Source: Candidatus Gastranaerophilales bacterium
GTDB lineage: Bacteria > Cyanobacteriota > Vampirovibrionia > Gastranaerophilales > Gastranaerophilaceae
Length of the DNA stretch: 27,784 nt
Assembly: GCA_910587175.1 (NCBI GenBank)
Contig: CAJULH010000024.1
Span: 1 to 27,784 of the forward strand
Reading direction: 5' to 3'
Shown: piece after piece, positions 23,384 to 27,784 of the stretch
Numbering within the stretch: position 1 is the first letter of the stretch
Layout: the number at the start of each line of letters is the position of its first letter
Translations under genes and position numbers: made by a program
Notes under the pieces: generated by a model
What the model saw: only the letters and a program-made list of their open reading frames with translations
What the model was told of the DNA's origin: nothing
Databases searched by the model: none

Positions 23384-23455
23384 ATGTATGCTGCCCCGGG
23401 CTTTGTACCTTTGGCAGGAGATTTTGGTTTATGGGTATTAAAGAATATTTTATAA
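23384..23455 (+). CDS. Possible 23-residue peptide (micro-ORF)
   Basis: ATG 23384 has AAAGGAA 6 nt upstream and is the first start codon after the TATAAT promoter. The peptide reads MYAAPGFVPLAGDFGLWVLK and three more residues. It overlaps the start of the 75-residue frame at 23431 in another frame. It could be a leader peptide coupled to the next gene, a real micro-protein, or chance. Low confidence. Confidence 0.3.
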   Translation: MYAAPGFVPLAGDFGLWVLKNIL

Positions 23456-23658
23456 TATTGAATAAAAAAATGAAAAAATATGATAAAAACGCAAAGAATC
23501 CGTTTTTAGAATATAACTATGCCTATAATCCTTTTAAAAGTGCTATTTCGCAGACATATGTCTGGGTGGAACAGGAAAATACTAAAGAAGGACAAAACTA
23601 TAATACTTCCTTCAATAATTCTGAAAATATTTCAGATTGCATAAAAGGAGGTGATTAA
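23431..23658 (+). CDS. Small hydrophilic protein, function unknown
   Basis: This is 75 residues from ATG 23431, chosen because GGCAGGAG lies upstream (10-nt spacing). An internal ATG at 23470 gives 62 residues (MKKYDKNAKNPFLEYNYAYN) but lacks a Shine-Dalgarno. The sequence is rich in Asn, Tyr, Lys and aromatic residues (NPFLEYNYAYNPFKSAI; TYVWVEQEN) and has no signal peptide or membrane helix. Its end, K-G-G-D-stop, is encoded by the AAAGGAGGTGATTAA that is also the ribosome-binding site of the next tiny gene, so the two are probably coupled. No family is recognised. Confidence 0.5.
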   Translation: MGIKEYFIILNKKMKKYDKNAKNPFLEYNYAYNPFKSAISQTYVWVEQENTKEGQNYNTSFNNSENISDCIKGGD

Positions 23659-23661
23659 AAA

Positions 23662-23781
23662 ATGTTTGAAAGTTTATTTGAAAGTCTTTTTTGTGCTAAA
23701 AACTGCACACTTTTGTTTGGTTTTGCATTCTGTTATTTTTGCTCAAGCTATTTGAATCTTTTAAGTTTAAATAACAGATAA
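23662..23781 (+). CDS. 39-residue Cys-rich hydrophobic peptide
   Basis: ATG 23662 is preceded by AAAGGAGGTGA, a near-perfect anti-16S complement and the strongest ribosome-binding site in the window. The peptide starts MFESLFESLFCAKNCTLLFG and contains Cys at 11, 15, 24 and 27 within a single hydrophobic stretch (~16-36), ending LNNR. It looks like a one-pass membrane micro-protein. It follows the 75-residue gene by 3 nt. Toxin-like, sensory or structural roles are all possible; none is shown. Confidence 0.5.
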   Translation: MFESLFESLFCAKNCTLLFGFAFCYFCSSYLNLLSLNNR

Positions 23782-23835
23782 TTTAAAATTTTACAAAAGT
23801 TGTATCCGGGCAAATATGGTAAATGAAATACGGCT

Positions 23836-24912
23836 CTATACTATGCGTTCTTTTGTATCTTTATCAAAGAAATGAAAATCGGAAGGGTCTATTGTAAAAT
23901 CTGCAACTGTGCCGATATTTACCTTTGAGTTTACTTTTGCAGTAACATCGGTATCATCAAGTTTGAAATGAATATTCTTCTCTCCGCCTCCTGCCTCAAT
24001 TGATTCAACATTTACATGCAGGCGTATTCCTGTTGGCAGAATGCTTTCAATCATATAGGGGCTGAAATTTTCAGGACGGATGCCGATGAGCACTTCTTTT
24101 CTATCCCCGATTATTTGTTTGTTGAAGTCTGAAAGCGTTATCATCACTCTGTCAAAGGACAAAATTCCATCTTCAATCTTTGCAGGAATTATATTCATGG
24201 GCGAATTTCCCATAAATGTTGCAACAAATGTATTTGCAGGATAGTTAAAAATTGTCTCGGGATCTGCTGTCTGTTGGATTTTACCTTCATTTAAAATAAC
24301 GATTTTATCACCCATAGTGAGCGCTTCTGTTTGATCATGGGTAACGTATATAAATGTTGTATTTAATCTTTCATGTAGTTTTTTAATCTCAGAACGCATC
24401 TGGACACGTAGCTTTGCATCCAGGTTTGACAAGGGCTCATCCATTAAAAATACTTCAGGTTCCCTTACTATCGCACGCCCGAGAGCCACCCTCTGTCTTT
24501 GTCCTCCTGATAATTCCTTCGGTTTTCTTTTTAGATAATCATCAAGACCAAGAATCTCAGATGCCTCCATAACCTTTTCTTCAATTTGTTTTTTGTTCAA
24601 TTTCCGAAGTTTTAAAGGAAAGGCAATGTTGTCATACACTGTTAAATGCGGGTATAGAGCGTAACTTTGGAAAACAAATGCCACATTTCTGTCCTTTGGC
24701 TGAATATTATTAGAAAGTTTACCGCCTATGTAAAGATTTCCGCTATCCGGGGTTTCAAGTCCTGCTATCATCCTTAGCAATGTTGATTTTCCGCATCCGG
24801 ATGCGCCCACAAGCACACAAAACTCTTTATCTTCAACGCACAGATCTATATCAGACAAGATACTTTTCTTGCCAAAGGATTTGCTAATTCCCTCTAATTC
24901 TACCTTGGACAA
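23836..24912 (-). CDS. ABC importer ATPase of the MalK/UgpC/MsmX type
   Basis: This 358-residue ATPase is of the carbohydrate-uptake type 1 class. It shows Walker A (GASGCGKST), Q-loop (FVFQSYALYPHLTVYDNIAF), signature LSGGQRQRVALGRAIVREP, Walker B (VFLMDEPLSNLDAKLR) and H-loop (YVTHDQTEALTMGD). The C-terminal ~120 residues form the OB-type regulatory domain (IIPAKIEDGILSF; EVLIGIRPENFSPY) found in MalK, UgpC and MsmX. No permease or binding-protein gene is nearby, so it probably energises sugar or glycerol-3-phosphate importers encoded elsewhere. It begins 21 nt after the PAS protein's stop, suggesting one operon. Family certain, substrate unknown. Confidence 0.92.
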   Translation of the reverse strand: MSKVELEGISKSFGKKSILSDIDLCVEDKEFCVLVGASGCGKSTLLRMIAGLETPDSGNLYIGGKLSNNIQPKDRNVAFVFQSYALYPHLTVYDNIAFPLKLRKLNKKQIEEKVMEASEILGLDDYLKRKPKELSGGQRQRVALGRAIVREPEVFLMDEPLSNLDAKLRVQMRSEIKKLHERLNTTFIYVTHDQTEALTMGDKIVILNEGKIQQTADPETIFNYPANTFVATFMGNSPMNIIPAKIEDGILSFDRVMITLSDFNKQIIGDRKEVLIGIRPENFSPYMIESILPTGIRLHVNVESIEAGGGEKNIHFKLDDTDVTAKVNSKVNIGTVADFTIDPSDFHFFDKDTKERIV

Positions 24913-24933
24913 AGCTTTCTACTCCGTAATCTT

Positions 24934-26082
24934 TTATGGAAGTTGTTTTTCAATGGGTACCAAAACGCATACCATTGTGCCGGCGCCTGCTTTTGAATAC
25001 ACCCAAACATCGCCCTTTAAATATTTTAGGTGTTTTTTTACTGTCGGGTAAATCATTTTTATGCCGATTGGCTGTTTATTTTGCGAATTGTCTATAAAAT
25101 AAGGATTAAAGACATTTTCAAGCTGTTCAGGGGTTAAAGAAAAGCTTGTATCCTTTATTTCAAACATTGCAAACTGCTTTTTAATATTCTCATCTGACAC
25201 ATCATAACCGTTTGCAGCCAAAAATTCCAATGGCGGGTTTCCTGCGTTGAATGTTAAAGTTCCAAGGTTTGAACACTTTATTGAAACATCCAGAATGTCT
25301 TTTACCACCTCTTCAATCACAACAGGGTCTAAATATGCACCGCGCGTGGTTAAGGCGGAAAAGTCATATTTGAAAACAGTTTTTCTTGCTTCAAATTTTG
25401 GTTCATATTCCTTTGCAATATTTGTCAGTAAATCTACCATATCAAACGTCTTGAAATCGTACTTATAGAGCCCGGATTCAAGTTTAAAGAAATCAAAAAT
25501 CTTTTCTAAATCGAAAGACAGATCCTTTGAATTTTTATTAATAATACTTACATATTTTTCCTGTTTTTCAATTAAATGTCCGCCAATTCCTTCCAGAAGT
25601 GCTTTTGAAAATCCTGTAACAGAATCAAGCGAAGATATAATTTCAGGTGCAATTTCTGTTAAAAAGGTATTCTTTTCATCAATTATTTTCTTTGCAATTT
25701 CATATTCCCCGTTCACCATATTTTGCATTTTATAGTTTTGGGTTACATTCCTTAATGTGACAAAAACCCTGTCATTTTCAAGGTCTTTGGATGCTGCAAC
25801 TTCTACATAAACATCTTCATTCTTTGCTGTCTGTGCTTTTGTTACAGAAGGTCTTCCCTGGGCTACAATTTTATTTAAAAGCCCGCTTCCGCCCTGAATA
25901 TATTCTGAAAAATATTGCCCCACCATATCAAATCTGGAAAAGCCAAACAGTTCGACGATTTTCAGGTTAACATCCAGAATTCTTCCATCCATTGAAACAA
26001 TAAAGATGCCATCCGGGTAAATATTAAATAAATCATCTTTTTTTGGTCTTGCAAAATTTGAAAAAAGGGCAAACAAATTCAT
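24934..26082 (-). CDS. PAS domain protein with degenerate histidine-kinase core (probable pseudokinase)
   Basis: This 382-residue protein has no transmembrane segment. Residues ~18-115 are a PAS domain (NIYPDGIFIVSMDGRILDVN; FGFSRFDMVGQ; FVTLRNVTQNYK). A helical DHp-like region follows: FLTEIAPEIISSLDSVTGFS aligns with the F-L-x-x-m-S-H-E-I-R-T-P-L motif, but Pro146 replaces the phospho-accepting His. In the ATPase-like domain the N-box is VVKDILDVSIKCS without its Asn, the G1 box is DTSFSL instead of D-x-G-x-G, and G2 is QPIGIKMI instead of G-x-G-L-x-L. The end (GDVWVYSKAGAGTMVCVLVP) keeps the fold. All four catalytic boxes are altered but the frame is intact, which suggests a ligand-sensing or scaffold role. 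It is the first gene of a pair with the ABC ATPase. Confidence 0.82.
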   Translation of the reverse strand: MNLFALFSNFARPKKDDLFNIYPDGIFIVSMDGRILDVNLKIVELFGFSRFDMVGQYFSEYIQGGSGLLNKIVAQGRPSVTKAQTAKNEDVYVEVAASKDLENDRVFVTLRNVTQNYKMQNMVNGEYEIAKKIIDEKNTFLTEIAPEIISSLDSVTGFSKALLEGIGGHLIEKQEKYVSIINKNSKDLSFDLEKIFDFFKLESGLYKYDFKTFDMVDLLTNIAKEYEPKFEARKTVFKYDFSALTTRGAYLDPVVIEEVVKDILDVSIKCSNLGTLTFNAGNPPLEFLAANGYDVSDENIKKQFAMFEIKDTSFSLTPEQLENVFNPYFIDNSQNKQPIGIKMIYPTVKKHLKYLKGDVWVYSKAGAGTMVCVLVPIEKQLP

Positions 26083-26146
26083 AATTTTTATTTCCGTCTA
26101 TTCTTTTATCACTTTGTAATAATCTTAACATGACGATGCAAAAATT

Positions 26147-26160
26147 CAAACTAAAGTTTG
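26147..26160. promoter_or_regulatory. Small inverted repeat between divergent genes
   Basis: CAAACTAAAGTTTG has 6-bp complementary arms. It lies between the PAS gene (minus) and the STAS-like gene (plus), near a possible minus-strand promoter (TTGAAT, 16 nt, TAAGAT). It could be a shared operator; weak. Confidence 0.2.
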
Positions 26161-26206
26161 AGGATATTCTAACTTTTGCCTGATTCTATCCTGGTAAAAA
26201 AACAGA

Positions 26207-26212
26207 TATAAT
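26207..26212 (+). promoter_or_regulatory. -10 box of the STAS-like gene
   Basis: Consensus TATAAT lies 21 nt before ATG 26234, with AAAGGA (26221-26226) as the ribosome-binding site. A convincing -35 is not visible. Confidence 0.4.
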
Positions 26213-26233
26213 CATAATGTAAAGGATGGCGAT

Positions 26234-26587
26234 ATGGCAATAATAACAAGGAAAAAGAAGGGATTTTATATCCTTAATATTCTTAACAATAATTCTGATG
26301 TGAACTTGGATGACAATATTTTGTCTGAAATTAATGGCATAATATCAAAAATCAAAACCACAAAAGCGCGTATTGCTCTTGATTTAAGTAATGTTGGTGC
26401 GATAACGTCCATAAATTTTCTAAATTTTATTAATTCAAATAATTTAAACATACTGTCACTCTCCCCGCATCTTCTTGCATGGCTTTCTTTGGCATCTACG
26501 GGGTTTTTGCCTCCGGTGTTCTTGTCTGAGGATGACTTTGTTTCAAAAAAAAGGCAGTTCGTAAAAAGAAAGTTCTTTGCTGTCTAA
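26234..26587 (+). CDS. STAS-like (anti-anti-sigma-type) protein
   Basis: This 117-residue cytosolic protein has AAAGGA 7 nt before ATG 26234. The strand-helix order fits a STAS domain: GFYILNILNNNSDV, a helix NILSEINGIISKIK, then IALDLSNVGAITSINFLNFI, which aligns with the family's D-L-S-x-V-x-x-x-D-S-s-G-l segment. S59 falls on the phosphorylatable Ser, but the preceding Asp is Thr and the Gly is Asn, so phospho-switching may be lost. The C-terminus is basic (SKKRQFVKRKFF). It is divergent from the PAS pseudokinase, with 151 nt between them. Partner kinases are not in the window. The domain call is moderate. Confidence 0.6.
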   Translation: MAIITRKKKGFYILNILNNNSDVNLDDNILSEINGIISKIKTTKARIALDLSNVGAITSINFLNFINSNNLNILSLSPHLLAWLSLASTGFLPPVFLSEDDFVSKKRQFVKRKFFAV

Positions 26588-26605
26588 AATTTTTTTTGCT
26601 AGAAT
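26577..26605 (+). promoter_or_regulatory. Extended -10 promoter of the PiT-like gene; very short leader
   Basis: TTGCTG (26577-26582), a 17-nt spacer and TG-C-TAGAAT (TAGAAT 26600-26605). Only 12 nt separate the -10 from ATG 26618, so the predicted leader is about 5 nt. No true Shine-Dalgarno is possible. Confidence 0.55.
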
Positions 26606-26617
26606 AATCCTTGGAAT

Positions 26618-27619
26618 ATGGCATCTTTATCTCTGACACCGAGTAATATTTTTATGGTTTTGGGGTTTTTACTATCCCTTTATGCTTGTGTTTCAAATGA
26701 TGTCATTCAAACTCTCGGGACTTTTCTGTCTTCCACAAAAGACCGTCCCGTCTGGCAAATCTGGCTTTTTACGAGCACGGTTCTTCTCGTTACTTTTGTG
26801 GCTGGGTGGATTATAAATGACGGAGATATGGCATTTGGACTTTTGGACAGGGTTCCTCATCCGGAAACCTTCTATTGGTGGCACATTTTACCTCCTCTGA
26901 TTTTACTTTATCTAACAAAAAAAGGTATTCCTGTTGCAACCTCTTTTTTAATTATAAGCATATTTTCATCCACGACAGTAATTGGTTTAATGGTGGCAAA
27001 GTCTTTTCTGGGTTATGTTACAGCGCTTGTGGTTTCCCTTATTCTGTATTTTTTTATTGCAAGAAGTGTCGAAAAAATCTTTCTTTATATGAAAAATAAA
27101 CCTGTTTCAAAAGGCTGGGTTGTTGCAAAGTGGCTTTCAACTGCAATTCTCTGGTCAGCCTGGCTTCTGCAGGACGGGTCTAAAATTTTTGTGTATCTTC
27201 CAAGAAAACTTGATTTCTGGCAGATGGTTGCCTCTCTGGCTGTGTTTGTTGCACTTTTGTTTATAATTTGTTACAAAAGAGGGGGTGAGATTCAAAATAT
27301 TATAAAGCTTAAAACTAATACCCAGGATATCCGCTCTGCAACAATTATAGATATAGTTTACGCCTGTATTTTAATCTATTTTCTAAACCTTAACAACATC
27401 CCTATGTCGACCACCTGGGTGTTTCTTGGTGTGCTTGCAGGGCGCGAAATCGCACTTTATAACAGGCTGCGCTTCATAACGGAAAAAAAGGTTTATAAGT
27501 ATATTTTAAAAGATTTTACAAAAGCCGTAATCGGGCTTGCAGTCTCAATTTTAGTGGTGCTTATTATTAATTATTTTGATAAAATATGTTTTTTTGTAAG
27601 GAATTATTTTAGCTTGTAA
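26618..27619 (+). CDS. PiT-family-like membrane protein (inorganic phosphate transporter-like)
   Basis: This is a 333-residue polytopic inner-membrane protein with about nine helices. The N-terminal helix ends in CVSNDVIQTLGTFLSS, which matches the PiT signature G-A-N-D-V-A-N-A-L-G-T-x-V-x-S. Two later segments, KKGIPVATSFLIISIFSS and LNNIPMSTTWVFLGVLAGRE, match the paired G-L-P-V-S-T-T-H-x-x-x-G motif of PHO4/PiT proteins. The invariant first Gly and the His after STT are replaced, so this is a divergent branch, and the ion specificity is uncertain. PiT transporters take up phosphate with Na+ or H+. A second copy begins 97 nt downstream. Confidence 0.65.
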   Translation: MASLSLTPSNIFMVLGFLLSLYACVSNDVIQTLGTFLSSTKDRPVWQIWLFTSTVLLVTFVAGWIINDGDMAFGLLDRVPHPETFYWWHILPPLILLYLTKKGIPVATSFLIISIFSSTTVIGLMVAKSFLGYVTALVVSLILYFFIARSVEKIFLYMKNKPVSKGWVVAKWLSTAILWSAWLLQDGSKIFVYLPRKLDFWQMVASLAVFVALLFIICYKRGGEIQNIIKLKTNTQDIRSATIIDIVYACILIYFLNLNNIPMSTTWVFLGVLAGREIALYNRLRFITEKKVYKYILKDFTKAVIGLAVSILVVLIINYFDKICFFVRNYFSL

Positions 27620-27677
27620 TTATCGTTATTCGGTAATTTTTATCTGAATATTTTTAAAGACAGTATTTTAAAACTCA

Positions 27678-27704
27678 TTGACTTTTTGGTTTTTTTGCTA
27701 AAAT
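27678..27704 (+). promoter_or_regulatory. Promoter of the second PiT-like copy
   Basis: TTGACT (27678-27683) and TG-C-TAAAAT (TAAAAT 27699-27704), spacer 15 nt. It closely matches the element at 26597-26605 and is likewise only 11 nt before the ATG (27716). Confidence 0.5.
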
Positions 27705-27715
27705 GAACTTGGAAT

Positions 27716-27784
27716 ATGATTTCAATTTCATTAACACCAAGTAATATCTATATGATTCTGGGGTTTGTCTTATCCCTTTACACT
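27716..27784 (+). CDS. Second PiT-like paralogue, 5' end only (cut by window end)
   Basis: ATG 27716 opens a frame that runs to the last base (23 codons): SLTPSNIYMILGFVLSLYT. The first copy reads SLTPSNIFMVLGFLLSLYA at the same positions, and the sequence GGAATATG before the start is also shared. This is a tandem duplication that included the promoter and start region. The rest of the gene lies outside the window. Confidence 0.75.
   Translation, partial: MISISLTPSNIYMILGFVLSLYT

Overview
The window is AT-rich bacterial chromosome with dense coding on both strands. The organism is diderm: it carries a complete tripartite RND/TolC efflux operon. Several proteins have the look of the non-photosynthetic cyanobacterial lineage Vampirovibrionia/Gastranaerophilales ('Melainabacteria'). 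These include a protein starting GMAASQARFLTLTARK, and cytosolic-looking proteins with a short I/V-S/A-F-x-G/A motif near the N-terminus. This taxonomic call rests on recalled family resemblance, not on a marker gene. No rRNA, tRNA, CRISPR array or transposase was seen.

Layout. 1-459: 3' end of leuS. 536-1453: a putative ADP-ribosyltransferase-fold protein, closed by a bidirectional terminator. 1576-4674 (minus): four unrecognised genes, including a GMAASQAR protein with helical ends and a beta-rich middle, a Gly/Ala/Ser-rich protein, and two small coiled-coil proteins, one sharing the N-terminal module of the first. 4884-5795: a short NagA-type deacetylase. 5860-7809: a protein with twelve 20-residue LRR-like repeats. 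7923-11085: a small exported protein, then a GH57/DUF3536 glycosidase-like protein. 11106-13974: an RNase H-fold-like protein (minus), then an ABC exporter and a small membrane protein (plus). 14052-16726 (minus): a ferritin-like protein and a degenerate protein-kinase-fold protein. 16842-23200 (minus): an adaptor-RND-TolC operon. 23384-23781: a cluster of tiny genes. 23836-26082 (minus): a MalK/UgpC-type ATPase behind a PAS protein that looks like a dead histidine kinase. 26234-26587: a STAS-like protein. 26618 to the end: two tandem paralogues of a PiT-phosphate-transporter-like membrane protein, the second cut by the window edge.

How the parts fit. The efflux operon is ordinary except for a long Lys/Glu-rich insert in its TolC. 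The best candidates for undescribed biology are two. First, three proteins with eukaryote-interaction-type folds (ART-like, LRR-like, kinase-like) share a short N-terminal motif and lack signal peptides, so the motif could be a sorting tag. Second, the GMAASQAR cluster looks like components or substrates of a non-Sec surface structure. Several genes also place an ATG about 7-12 nt after a good -10 box, so leaderless or nearly leaderless mRNAs appear common here.
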